Positions 52,872-61,493 of a stretch of DNA of 64,000 bases are shown here, in pieces. Each line of letters begins with the position of its first letter. Position 1 is the stretch's first letter. This DNA is from JACDBZ01 sp035540715 (GTDB taxonomy: Bacteria; Chloroflexota; Limnocylindria; QHBO01): NCBI GenBank assembly GCA_035540715.1, contig DATLGA010000041.1:1-64000 (forward strand). The letters run 5' to 3'. Position numbers and translations under genes: made by a program. The notes beneath the pieces are model-generated. The model was not told the DNA's origin and did not search any database. It saw nothing but the letters and a program-made list of their open reading frames with translations.

Positions 52872-53228
52872 ATGAGCCAGCGAACGGATCGGCTCGACAG
52901 CCAGATCCGCGCCGAGCTGATGAAGCTCATCCAGCGCGAGATGAAGGACCCGCGAGTCGGATTCGCCACCGTCACCCAGGTGGAGACCGCCCGAGACCTC
53001 GGGAGTGCGCGGGTCTGGGTCAGCGTGCTTGGCACCGACGAGGAGCGCAGCGACGCGATGAAAGCCATCACCGACGCGGCGCCCTGGCTGCGCCGCCAGC
53101 TGGCTGGCCGGCTGACGGTGCGCCACGTCCCGCAGCTCGTGATTCGCGAGGACGACTCCATCGCGGCGGGGGACCGAGTGTTGCGGCTCCTGCGGGAGCT
53201 CGAGGAGGAGCGTGCCGATGAGTCGTGA
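52872..53228 (+). CDS. rbfA: Ribosome-binding factor A
   Basis: The 118-aa KH-like protein matures 16S rRNA ends. Visible: RTDRLDSQIRAELMKLIQREMKDPRVG and ARVWVSVLG. Standard place after infB. Confidence 0.94.
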   Translation: MSQRTDRLDSQIRAELMKLIQREMKDPRVGFATVTQVETARDLGSARVWVSVLGTDEERSDAMKAITDAAPWLRRQLAGRLTVRHVPQLVIREDDSIAAGDRVLRLLRELEEERADES

Positions 53229-54201
53229 GGCGGTCGCTGCCGCGATCCGTGACGCCGCGCGCGTCACGACGATCTGCCACGAGAACCCCGATGCCGACAC
53301 GATGGGTTCCGCCCTGGCCATCCGGTTCGCCGCCGAACGGCTCGGCAAGCAGGCGGAAGTCGTGGCTGCCGATGGGCTGCCGCCCTTCCTGACCGGCCTG
53401 CCGGGAGGCGACGAGGTGCGGCGCACGCCCTCGCTCGAGCCGGACCTGGCGGTCGTCCTCGATGGCCCACTGTCCCGCACCGGCGGCGTGGTCCGTGACT
53501 GCGGGCCGTGGCTCGAGCGGGCGCGGATCGTGAACATCGACCATCACGTCTCGAACGACGGCTCCGAGGCCTCGGTTGCATGGGTCGACCCCGACGCGGC
53601 TGCGACGTGCGAGATGGTGGCCGAGCTTCTGCCCGAGCTCGGCGTATCGCTCGACCAGCCGATGGCGACCGTGCTGGCCGCCGGCATCGTGCAGGACACG
53701 CACACCTTCTCGCACCCGAACGCAACGCCGCGCACGCTGCGGGTGATGGCCGACCTCGTGGCGGCCGGCGCCCCCCTCTCCGAGCTGCACCGAGCGATCT
53801 ACGCCGACAAGCCGTTCTCGACGATGCAGCTGTGGGGCCGGATGCTGAACGGCGTCGACCAACGGGCCGGCGGGCGCGTCGTGTTCAGCGCGCAGACGTT
53901 GGGCATGCTGACGGAGACGGGCAGCGACCCGACCGCGACCGAGGGCTTCATCGACCTGCTTTCCGGCACGAGAGGCGCGGACATCACGCTCGTGTTCAAG
54001 GAGGCGTCGGCTTTGGAGGTGCGCGTGAGCGTCCGCACGGGCGGTCATGCCGATGCCGTGGCCATCACCTCGGCGTTCGGCGGTGGGGGGCATCGCCGCG
54101 CGGCCGGTTGCACCGTCGCCGCACCACTGACCGAGGCGATGGAGCGGGTCCTGGCCGAGTGCGAGCGCGAGCTCGAGCGCGCCGATGCTCGGGGTCGTTA
54201 A
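53218..54201 (+). CDS. nrnA: DHH-family oligoribonuclease / pAp phosphatase (NrnA-like)
   Basis: NrnA degrades nanoRNAs left by PNPase and other exonucleases, and hydrolyses pAp. The 327-aa product has HENPDADTMGSALA, IVNIDHHVSN (DHH), VQDTHTF and the DHHA1 motif GGGGHRRAAG. ATG 53218 has GAGGAG at a good distance; GTG 53212 is too close. It overlaps rbfA by 11 nt and truB by 17 nt. Confidence 0.93.
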   Translation: MSREAVAAAIRDAARVTTICHENPDADTMGSALAIRFAAERLGKQAEVVAADGLPPFLTGLPGGDEVRRTPSLEPDLAVVLDGPLSRTGGVVRDCGPWLERARIVNIDHHVSNDGSEASVAWVDPDAAATCEMVAELLPELGVSLDQPMATVLAAGIVQDTHTFSHPNATPRTLRVMADLVAAGAPLSELHRAIYADKPFSTMQLWGRMLNGVDQRAGGRVVFSAQTLGMLTETGSDPTATEGFIDLLSGTRGADITLVFKEASALEVRVSVRTGGHADAVAITSAFGGGGHRRAAGCTVAAPLTEAMERVLAECERELERADARGR

Positions 54202-55069
54202 CCTCGACAAGCCGGTCGGGCCCACCAGCCACGACATGGTGGGGCTGCTCCGTCGCCTGACCGGCACGCGCCGGATCGGGCATGCCGGGACCCTCGACCC
54301 GCTCGCCTCCGGCGTGCTCCCGATCCTGGTCGGCGCCGCGACCCGCTTCAGCGAGGAGCTGACCGGCGGCCGCAAGCGGTACGACGCCACGATCCGCCTG
54401 GGCGCCCGGAGCGCGACGGACGACGCCGAGGGACCCATCACGCCGTCCGAAGCGACGTTGCCGGATCCGCCGTCGGTCCACGATGCGCTCGCCGCGTTCG
54501 TCGGCACGTTCGATCAGCGGCCGCCCGCCTTCAGCGCCCGGAAGCATGGCGGGCAGACGGCGCATCGCGCTGCGCGTGCCGGGGCACCGCTGGATCTCGC
54601 CGCGCGGACCGTGACGGTCGACGCCATCGACGTCCTTGATATCGCGCGTCACGACGGGGGGCTGGATGTCCGCATCGACCTGCAATGCGGCCCGGGCACG
54701 TACGTACGCTCGATCGCCCGGGACCTCGGCGATCGCCTCGGCTGCGGCGCGTACCTTGCCGCGCTGCGACGGACCGAGGCGGCCGGGCTGCGTGCCGACG
54801 ACGCGGTCACCGCGGGCCGGCTCGAGCAGCTCACCGCGGAAGGCCGGCTCGCCGAAGCGCTCCTGCCGGTCGGCGACCTCCTGCCGCTTCCGCGGGTCGA
54901 GCTCGACGCCGAAGCCGCGCGCCGCTTCACCCACGGATCGGCGGTTCCCTCGACCGGCGATCGGGGGCGGGCCGCCGTGTTCGCCGGCTCGGCGCTCCTC
55001 GGCGTCGGGCGTCTCGACGGCGGCCTGCTCCACCCCGAAAAGGTCCTCCCCGCGGTGGGATCCGCGTGA
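54185..55069 (+). CDS. truB: tRNA pseudouridine55 synthase
   Basis: TruB makes the T-loop pseudouridine. The 294-aa product has NLDKPVGPTSHDMV, RIGHAGTLDPLASGVL with the catalytic Asp, RPPAFSARKHGG and GTYVRSIARDLG. GTGA overlap with ribF. Confidence 0.96.
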   Translation: MLGVVNLDKPVGPTSHDMVGLLRRLTGTRRIGHAGTLDPLASGVLPILVGAATRFSEELTGGRKRYDATIRLGARSATDDAEGPITPSEATLPDPPSVHDALAAFVGTFDQRPPAFSARKHGGQTAHRAARAGAPLDLAARTVTVDAIDVLDIARHDGGLDVRIDLQCGPGTYVRSIARDLGDRLGCGAYLAALRRTEAAGLRADDAVTAGRLEQLTAEGRLAEALLPVGDLLPLPRVELDAEAARRFTHGSAVPSTGDRGRAAVFAGSALLGVGRLDGGLLHPEKVLPAVGSA

Positions 55070-55998
55070 CGGCCGTCGGCCTCGAGGCCATCCCGTCCAT
55101 CGGCCCCGCGGTCGTCACGCTCGGCGTCTTCGACGGTGTCCACCTCGGGCACCGGCGGGTCATCGGCCAGACGGTGGAGGCGGCTCGCGATCGCGGAGCC
55201 TCGGCCGTGGCCCTCGTCTTCAGCCCGCATCCGGACGAGGTGATCCGGCCGGGCACCTCCGTACCCCGCCTGCTACCGCCGGAGGAGACGCTGGATCGAC
55301 TGCGCGCCGCCGGATCCGATCAGGTCGTCGAGCTGCGGTTCGATGCCGATCTCCGCTCACTGGATCCCGAGGTATTCCTGGAGCGGCTGGCGCCGGGTCT
55401 CGAGCTGCGCGCGATCGCCATGACCCCGGAGAGCGCCTTCGGCCGCGGCCGGTCCGGAACGGTGAGCCGTGTACGCGAGATCGGCGTCCGGCGAGGCTTC
55501 GACACGATCGAGGTCGAGCCGGCGGACGTCGACGGACAGCCGATCTCGTCATCGCGCATTCGAGCGTGCCTGGCGGAGGGGTCCGTCGACGAGGCGCGCC
55601 GCCTCCTCGACGGACCGCCCCTGCTTCGCGGCATCGTCGTGCCGGGGGACCGCCGGGGACGGCAGCTCGGGTTCCCGACCGCCAACCTGTCGTTTTCGTA
55701 CCACGCGGCGCTCCCGGCGCTCGGCATCTACTACGGCCATGTGCGGGCCGAGGAGCGTGGCGTCGCGCGCGGTCATCCGGCCCTCGTGAGCGTCGGCGTG
55801 CGCCCGACCTTCCACGACGACGGCCGCGTGCTCGTGGAGGCGTACCTGCTCGACTGGGACGGCGATCTGTACGGCACGTCGCTCGACGTCGAGCTCGTTC
55901 GACGGCTGCGCGAGGAGCGTCGCTTCGACAGCGTGGACGAGCTCGTGGCGCAGATGCGGCGCGACGAGGACGAGGCTCGGAGCCTTGCTCGCTCCTGA
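55066..55998 (+). CDS. ribF: Bifunctional riboflavin kinase / FAD synthetase
   Basis: RibF makes FMN and then FAD. The 310-aa product has the adenylyltransferase domain (LGVFDGVHLGHRRVI, SSSRIRACLAEG) and the kinase domain (GDRRGRQLGFPTANL, SVGVRPTFHDDGRVLVEAYLLDWDGDLYG). GTG start. Confidence 0.96.
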   Translation: MTAVGLEAIPSIGPAVVTLGVFDGVHLGHRRVIGQTVEAARDRGASAVALVFSPHPDEVIRPGTSVPRLLPPEETLDRLRAAGSDQVVELRFDADLRSLDPEVFLERLAPGLELRAIAMTPESAFGRGRSGTVSRVREIGVRRGFDTIEVEPADVDGQPISSSRIRACLAEGSVDEARRLLDGPPLLRGIVVPGDRRGRQLGFPTANLSFSYHAALPALGIYYGHVRAEERGVARGHPALVSVGVRPTFHDDGRVLVEAYLLDWDGDLYGTSLDVELVRRLREERRFDSVDELVAQMRRDEDEARSLARS

Positions 55999-56030
55999 CC
56001 CGGCCGATGGCGGCATCGGTCCTGCTCTGG

Positions 56031-56036
56031 TAAACT
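56031..56036 (+). promoter_or_regulatory. -10 box of rpsO
   Basis: TAAACT lies 34 nt before the rpsO GTG. No clear -35 is visible. Confidence 0.5.
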
Positions 56037-56070
56037 CCCGAAGGTTACGGAAACGAATGTGGAGGAATAC

Positions 56071-56340
56071 GTGCCGCTCGCCAAGGACGCGAAGAGCGCA
56101 ATCGTCGACGAATACGCCACGCACGAGGGCGACACGGGGTCACCCGAGGTGCAGATTGCGCTTCTCACCGAGCGGATCAAGTCGCTGACCGAGCACCTGC
56201 GCAGCTTCCCCAAGGACAACCACTCGCGCCGCGGGCTCCTGAAGCTCGTCGGGCAGCGACGGCGGCTGCTCGCGTACCTGGTCCGCAACGACGTGGATCG
56301 GTACCGCGCCGTCATCAGCAGCCTGGGGCTGCGCCGCTAG
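56071..56340 (+). CDS. rpsO: 30S ribosomal protein S15
   Basis: The 89-aa product is the exact usual length. It has HEGDTGSPEVQIALLTERI, HLRSFPKDNHSRRGLLKLVGQRRRLLAYL. GTG 56071 was chosen because GGAGG stands 5-6 nt upstream; GTG 56059 lies before that site. It precedes pnp as in many bacteria. Confidence 0.97.
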   Translation: MPLAKDAKSAIVDEYATHEGDTGSPEVQIALLTERIKSLTEHLRSFPKDNHSRRGLLKLVGQRRRLLAYLVRNDVDRYRAVISSLGLRR

Positions 56341-56355
56341 ACACCGCTCGCGATC

Positions 56356-56384
56356 GACCCAGGGCCCGGATCGGGCACCTGGGT
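56356..56384 (+). promoter_or_regulatory. Long hairpin between rpsO and pnp
   Basis: GACCCAGG-GCCCG and CGGGC-A-CCTGGGTC form a 13-bp stem with one bulged A and a GAT loop. No U-tract follows. In enterics the rpsO-pnp spacer carries a hairpin cut by RNase III in PNPase autocontrol; this is a candidate counterpart. Confidence 0.6.
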
Positions 56385-56492
56385 CTCGCACATCTACCAC
56401 CTGCCGGCATCCCCGCCACGCGATGACGCCGCGCTCCCGGAGCGCGCCACGCAGCAGACGCGATGGATGCCAACGACACACTGGAGGAATCA

Positions 56493-59102
56493 GTGGCCAT
56501 CAAGCACGAGGCCGAAATCGGCGGCCAGGTCTTCAGCATGGAAGCTGGAAAGCTCGCCGAGCAGGCCGATGGAGCCGTCATCGTTCGGCTCGGCGACACC
56601 GTCGTCCTCGCGACCGCGGTCGCCAGCAAGGAGCCCCGCGAGGGCGTCGACTTCTTCCCGCTCACCGTCGACTACGAGGAGCGGATGTACGCCGCGGGCA
56701 AGATCCCGGGCGGCTTCATCAAGCGCGAGGCACGGCCGTCCGAGGCCGCGATCCTGGCGATGCGGCTGACCGACCGCCCGATCCGACCGCTGTTCCCGAA
56801 GGGCTACCACAACGACGTCCAGGTCGTCCTCACCGTGCTGAGCACGGACATGGAGAACGACCCGGACATCCTGGCCCTCAACGGGGCCTCGGCGGCCCTG
56901 TCGATGAGCCACATCCCGTTCCTCGGGCCGGTCGGCGCCGTCCGCGTCGGCCGCATCGACGGCGAGTTCGTCACGAACCCGACGAACAGCCAGCTCGACG
57001 ACAGCGAGCTCGACCTGGTCGTGGCCGGGACCCGTGAAGCGGTGATGATGGTCGAGGCTGGAGCGAAGATCCTGCCGGAGGCGATCATGGCCGACGCGAT
57101 CGCGTACGGCCACGCCGAGCTCCAGAAGTCGATCGATCTCCAGGAGAAGCTGGTCGCCTCGGCCGGCAGCCCGAAGCGCATGCCGTTCGTCGCGCCGAAG
57201 GCCGATTCGGTCGTGAAGCTCGCGAAGCGCCTCGGTGACGGCCAGAGCGAGTTCGTCGTGTTCGACCTCGAGACGACCGCAATGAAGCCGGAGCACGGCT
57301 ACATCGTCGACATCGCTGCGCTGCGGGTGCGCGACGGGCAGGTCGTCGACCGTTTCGAGTCGCTCGTGAACCCCGGCCGCCCGATCGTCGGGCACCAGGT
57401 GCACGGCATCAGCACCGACGACGTGGCCAGCGCACCGACGGCGTCGGAGGTCCTCGGCAACTTCGCGCAGTGGGTCGGCGACGCGCCGATCGTGGCGCAC
57501 AACGTCGCCTTCGACGTGCCCTTCGTGCTCCGCCACCTGCCCAACGACGTGAAGTGGGAGCCCTCGGCGGTCTTCGACACCCTCGAGCTCGGCTATCAGC
57601 TCTATCCCGACGCGGGCGCCTGGAAGCTCGGCGACCTCGTGCGCTTCGTCTTCGGGCGGGACCATGCAGCGGCGCATCGGGCCATGCCCGACGCGGAGGC
57701 GACCGCCGAGCTCTTCCTTCACTTCACCCAGGGCCTCGCCGAGCGGATCGATGCGGTCCGCGACGACATCGCCAGCGAGGTGCGCCGCGCCCGGGAGAGC
57801 TACAACCGCTCGGAGCAGGGTGAGCGCCTCGAGGACATCCGCCGGCGCCACGGTATCGGCTCGGCGCTCATGGACAGCCTCACGAAGTCGACGGTTCGTG
57901 AGCTCGTGCTCAGCGAGAACGTTCGCATCGACGGCCGTGACACGACCACGATCCGCCCGATCACGGTCGAGGTCGGCGTGCTGCCGCGCACGCACGGCTC
58001 GGCAATCTTCACCCGTGGCCAGACCCAGGCGCTCTCGATCGCAACCCTCGGGTCGGCATCGAACGTCCAGCGGCTCGACACGATCAGCCCGGAGACCGAG
58101 AAGCGCTACCTGCACCACTACAACATGCCGCCGTACTCCGTCGGCGAGGCTCGATTCATGCGCGGCCCCGGCCGCCGGGAGATCGGCCACGGGGCCCTTG
58201 CGGAGCGAGCGCTCCTCCCGGTACTGCCCGACATGGACGAGTTCCCCTACGTCATCCGCGTCGTCAGTGAGGTCGTGAGCTCCAACGGCTCGACCTCGAT
58301 GGCGTCGACCTGCGGCAGCACCCTGGCGCTCATGGACGCCGGTGTGCCGATCAAGTCGCCGGTCGCCGGCGCGGCGATGGGCCTGATCACCGATCCGGAC
58401 TCCGGCCGCTACGCGGTCCTCACCGACATCACCGGCAAGGAGGACGCCTACGGCGACATGGACTTCAAGGTGACCGGCACGGCCGAGGGCGTCACCGCGC
58501 TCCAGATGGACATCAAGGTCGCCGGGATCACGACCGAGATCATGCGAGACGCGCTCGAGCAGGCGCGGGTCGCGCGGCTCTTCATCCTGGACCGGATGAC
58601 CAGCGTCATCGGCGCCAGCCGTGAGGAGCTCAGCCCGTACGCCCCCCGCATCACGTCGCTGAAGATCCCCGTCGACAAGATCCGCGACGTGATCGGCGCC
58701 GGTGGCAAGGTGATCCGCCAGATCACGGCCGAGACCGGCACGGAGATCAACGTCGAGGACGACGGCACCATCCAGATCGCGGCCACGAGCGGCGAGGCCG
58801 CTCAGAAGGCGATCAAGTGGATCGAGGGCCTGACCAAGGACGTCGAGGTCGGCAAGGAGTATCTCGGCAAGGTGACCCGGATCATGAACTTCGGGGCATT
58901 CGTCGAAATCCTTCCCGGCAAGGAGGGTCTGGTCCACATCAGCCAGCTGGCCGACTACCGCGTGCCTCGCGTCGAGGACGTGGTCAGCATCGGCGACGAA
59001 CTGATGGTGGTCGTGACCGAGATCGACCGCATGGGCCGCGTGAACCTGAGCCGGCGTGCGGCGATGGAGCGGCACATGGCCAAGTCGGGCTCGAGCAGCT
59101 GA
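56493..59102 (+). CDS. pnp: Polynucleotide phosphorylase with inserted DEDDh exonuclease domain
   Basis: PNPase degrades RNA 3'-5' by phosphorolysis. The 869-aa product has RNase PH domain 1 (1-140; FFPLTVDYEERMYAAGKIPGG), the start of the helical linker (about 140-250), an inserted domain (about 252-413), the rest of the linker, RNase PH domain 2 (from about 477; PRTHGSAIFTRGQTQAL, acidic residues Asp657 and Asp673), a KH domain (about 725-785) and an S1 domain (786-858). The insert is a DnaQ/RNase T-type exonuclease: FDLETT (Asp258, Glu260), HNVAFD (Asp341) and HRAMPD (His395, Asp400), a complete DEDDh set. Typical PNPases are about 700 aa. GTG 56493 has GGAGG 5 nt upstream; ATG 56463 has none. 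Frame and GC run smoothly across the junctions. Confidence 0.95.
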   Translation: MAIKHEAEIGGQVFSMEAGKLAEQADGAVIVRLGDTVVLATAVASKEPREGVDFFPLTVDYEERMYAAGKIPGGFIKREARPSEAAILAMRLTDRPIRPLFPKGYHNDVQVVLTVLSTDMENDPDILALNGASAALSMSHIPFLGPVGAVRVGRIDGEFVTNPTNSQLDDSELDLVVAGTREAVMMVEAGAKILPEAIMADAIAYGHAELQKSIDLQEKLVASAGSPKRMPFVAPKADSVVKLAKRLGDGQSEFVVFDLETTAMKPEHGYIVDIAALRVRDGQVVDRFESLVNPGRPIVGHQVHGISTDDVASAPTASEVLGNFAQWVGDAPIVAHNVAFDVPFVLRHLPNDVKWEPSAVFDTLELGYQLYPDAGAWKLGDLVRFVFGRDHAAAHRAMPDAEATAELFLHFTQGLAERIDAVRDDIASEVRRARESYNRSEQGERLEDIRRRHGIGSALMDSLTKSTVRELVLSENVRIDGRDTTTIRPITVEVGVLPRTHGSAIFTRGQTQALSIATLGSASNVQRLDTISPETEKRYLHHYNMPPYSVGEARFMRGPGRREIGHGALAERALLPVLPDMDEFPYVIRVVSEVVSSNGSTSMASTCGSTLALMDAGVPIKSPVAGAAMGLITDPDSGRYAVLTDITGKEDAYGDMDFKVTGTAEGVTALQMDIKVAGITTEIMRDALEQARVARLFILDRMTSVIGASREELSPYAPRITSLKIPVDKIRDVIGAGGKVIRQITAETGTEINVEDDGTIQIAATSGEAAQKAIKWIEGLTKDVEVGKEYLGKVTRIMNFGAFVEILPGKEGLVHISQLADYRVPRVEDVVSIGDELMVVVTEIDRMGRVNLSRRAAMERHMAKSGSSS

Positions 59103-59121
59103 CCGCGCACGGCCGCGCGCG

Positions 59122-59826
59122 ATGGGCACCGCGGGCGAGCCGATCGGAGGCGCGGCGGCGCTGGCGAGCATCGCGGAGGAGATCCGCGGATGCACGCGCT
59201 GCCGCCTCGCCACCGGCCGAACGCGAACGGTCCCCGGAGAGGGAAACCCGCTGAGCGACGTGCTCCTCGTCGGCGAGGGGCCCGGCGCGAGGGAGGACGT
59301 CACCGGCCGGCCGTTCGTCGGGCCGGCCGGGCAGCTGCTCGACGAGCTCCTCCGGTCGATCGGCTGGGAGCGGGAGGACGTGTTCATCACGAACGTGGTG
59401 AAGTGCCGACCGCCGGGCAACCGCGATCCGGAGCCGGTCGAGATCGCCACCTGTTCGGCCTACCTCGATCGCCAGGAGCATGCGCTCCAGGCCGCCGTGG
59501 TCGTGAGCCTCGGGCGGCACTCGCTGCAGCGTTACCTGCCGGGTGCGCGCATCGGCGCCGTTCACGGAAGCCTGCGTCGCTCGTACTCCGGCCAGCACGT
59601 CTTCCCGATGTACCATCCTGCTGCGGCACTGCACCAGGCTTCGCTGCGCGAGACGCTGTTTCGCGACATCCGTGGCCTGCCGGCGGCGCTGCTTGCCGCG
59701 CGCGAGGCGCTCGGCAACGCGGCGGAGCGATCGGTCGTGGCGGAGGAGGCGGTGGCCCGGGCGAGCGAGCCCGATGGCCCTCCCGACGACGCCCAACAGA
59801 TGACTCTCTTCCAGGAGCACCCATGA
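59122..59826 (+). CDS. udg: Uracil-DNA glycosylase, family 4 (Fe-S)
   Basis: This glycosylase removes uracil from DNA. The 234-aa product has the Fe-S cysteines CTRC (24, 27) and two more at KCRPPGN and ATC, the motif GEGPGAREDVTGRPFVGPAGQLLD and MYHPAAAL. After the catalytic domain an acidic linker ends in QQMTLFQEHP; QMTLF (226-230) resembles a sliding-clamp-binding peptide. It lies between two RNA-degrading enzymes, probably co-transcribed. Confidence 0.92.
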   Translation: MGTAGEPIGGAAALASIAEEIRGCTRCRLATGRTRTVPGEGNPLSDVLLVGEGPGAREDVTGRPFVGPAGQLLDELLRSIGWEREDVFITNVVKCRPPGNRDPEPVEIATCSAYLDRQEHALQAAVVVSLGRHSLQRYLPGARIGAVHGSLRRSYSGQHVFPMYHPAAALHQASLRETLFRDIRGLPAALLAAREALGNAAERSVVAEEAVARASEPDGPPDDAQQMTLFQEHP

Positions 59827-61487
59827 CCGAAACCCTGCGCATCATCCCGCTCGGCGGGGTGGGCGAGGTCGGCAAGAACATCACCGTCGTCGAGTTTGGT
59901 GACGAGATCCTCGTCATCGACTGCGGCCTCGCGTTTCCGGAGCCGGAGATGCTCGGCATCGACCTCGTCATCCCGGACGTGTCGTACCTCGCGGAGCGGC
60001 GTGACCGCGTCCGCGCCATCCTTCTGACCCACGGCCACGAGGATCACACCGGAGCGCTGCCGTACGTGCTGCCGAAGATCCCCGGCACGCCGATCTACGC
60101 GACGCGCCTCACCGAAGGCCTCGTGCAGGGCAAGCTGCGCGAGCACAAGCTGCTGGACTCGACGCCGCTCCACGTCGTCGAGCCGGCGACCGAGTTCGCG
60201 GTCGGTTCGTTCCGCGTCACACCCTTCCGGGTGAACCACTCGATTCCCGACGGCGTCGGCTACGCCGTCCGCACCCCGCTCGGCACGATCGTCCACACCG
60301 GTGACTTCAAGTTCGACCACACGCCGCCCGACGGGCGGCGCGCCGACCTCGGCCTCATCGCCGAGATCGGCAACCGTGGCGTCGACTTCCTGCTGTCGGA
60401 CTCGACGCGCGCCGAGAAGGACGGCTACACGCTCTCCGAGTCGACCGTCGGCGAGAGCCTGCATCGGCTCGTCGGAGAGGCGCCCGGACGCGTCATCGTG
60501 GCGACCTTCGCCAGCAACATCGGCCGGGTGCAGCAGGTCATCGATGCCGCGTGGGCGCACGGGCGCAAGATGGTCGCGCTCGGGCGCAGCATGGAGCAGA
60601 ACACCGCCATCGCCCTCGAGCGAGGCTACCTCGACGACCGTGGCGGGACGCTGGTCAAGAAGGACCAGCTCCAGCGGCTGTCGAAGGAGCAGCTCGTGGT
60701 CATGACCACCGGGTCGCAGGGCGAGCCGATGTCCGGCCTGACGCGGATGAGCAACCGGGACCATCGCAACATCACGATCGAGCCGGGCGACACCGTGATC
60801 GTCTCGGCCAGCCCGATTCCGGGCAACGAGGAGGCGGTCGCGAAGACGATCGACAACCTCTTCAAGGAAGGCGCGATGGTGCACTACGAGCCACTCGTGC
60901 ACTGCCACGTATCCGGGCACGGGTCGCGCGAGGAACTCAAGCTCATGCTCGGTCTCGTGAAGCCGCGCCACTTCGTGCCCGTCCACGGCGAGTACCGCAT
61001 GCTCGTCCAGCACGGTCTGCTGGCCGAAGGGGCAGGCGTCGACGTCGACAAGATCTTCGTGCTCGAGAACGGGCAGGTCGTCGAGTGGGATGGCGAGCGC
61101 GCCCGAATGGCAGGCACCGTCACGGCCGGGGCGGTTCTCGTCGACGGCATCGCGGCCATCGACGGCATCGACGGCGTCGTGCTTCGCGACCGACGCATGC
61201 TGGCCTCCGACGGAGTCGTCCTGGTCGCGATCACGGTCGACACGAAGACCGGACAGCCGGTCGGCACGCCGGATCTCGTGAGCCGCGGCTTCCTGTCGGA
61301 CCCCGAGGATCCGCTCCTCGGGGAGGCGCGCGATCACCTGCTCGCCGCGCTCCGGCAGCCACGTGAGGACCAGCACGCTGCGGAAGCAGGCTTCGTGAAG
61401 ACGAAGAGCCGCGACACCCTCCGCCGGTTCTTCCACCAGCGCACGAAGCGGCGCCCCATGATCCTGCCGATCGTGATGGAGGTCTGA
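59823..61487 (+). CDS. rnj: Ribonuclease J
   Basis: RNase J has 5'-3' exonuclease and endonuclease activity. The 554-aa product has the metallo-beta-lactamase motif LTHGHEDHTGALPYVL, HTGDFKFDHTP, the beta-CASP region (ATFASNIGRVQQVID), HVSGHGSREELKLML and a C-terminal domain ending in a basic stretch. ATGA overlap with udg. Adjacent to pnp, so 3' and 5' RNA decay enzymes are co-encoded. Confidence 0.95.
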   Translation: MTETLRIIPLGGVGEVGKNITVVEFGDEILVIDCGLAFPEPEMLGIDLVIPDVSYLAERRDRVRAILLTHGHEDHTGALPYVLPKIPGTPIYATRLTEGLVQGKLREHKLLDSTPLHVVEPATEFAVGSFRVTPFRVNHSIPDGVGYAVRTPLGTIVHTGDFKFDHTPPDGRRADLGLIAEIGNRGVDFLLSDSTRAEKDGYTLSESTVGESLHRLVGEAPGRVIVATFASNIGRVQQVIDAAWAHGRKMVALGRSMEQNTAIALERGYLDDRGGTLVKKDQLQRLSKEQLVVMTTGSQGEPMSGLTRMSNRDHRNITIEPGDTVIVSASPIPGNEEAVAKTIDNLFKEGAMVHYEPLVHCHVSGHGSREELKLMLGLVKPRHFVPVHGEYRMLVQHGLLAEGAGVDVDKIFVLENGQVVEWDGERARMAGTVTAGAVLVDGIAAIDGIDGVVLRDRRMLASDGVVLVAITVDTKTGQPVGTPDLVSRGFLSDPEDPLLGEARDHLLAALRQPREDQHAAEAGFVKTKSRDTLRRFFHQRTKRRPMILPIVMEV

Positions 61488-61493
61488 GCCGCG

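Noticed and set aside
56463..56492. PNPase start at ATG 56463
   Set aside because: No ribosome site; GTG 56493 has GGAGG at correct spacing and yields the expected N-terminus.
57246..57731. PNPase insert as an assembly chimera
   Set aside because: Reading frame is continuous, base composition does not change, linker helices continue on both sides, and all catalytic residues of both enzymes are kept. Raw-read confirmation would still be useful.
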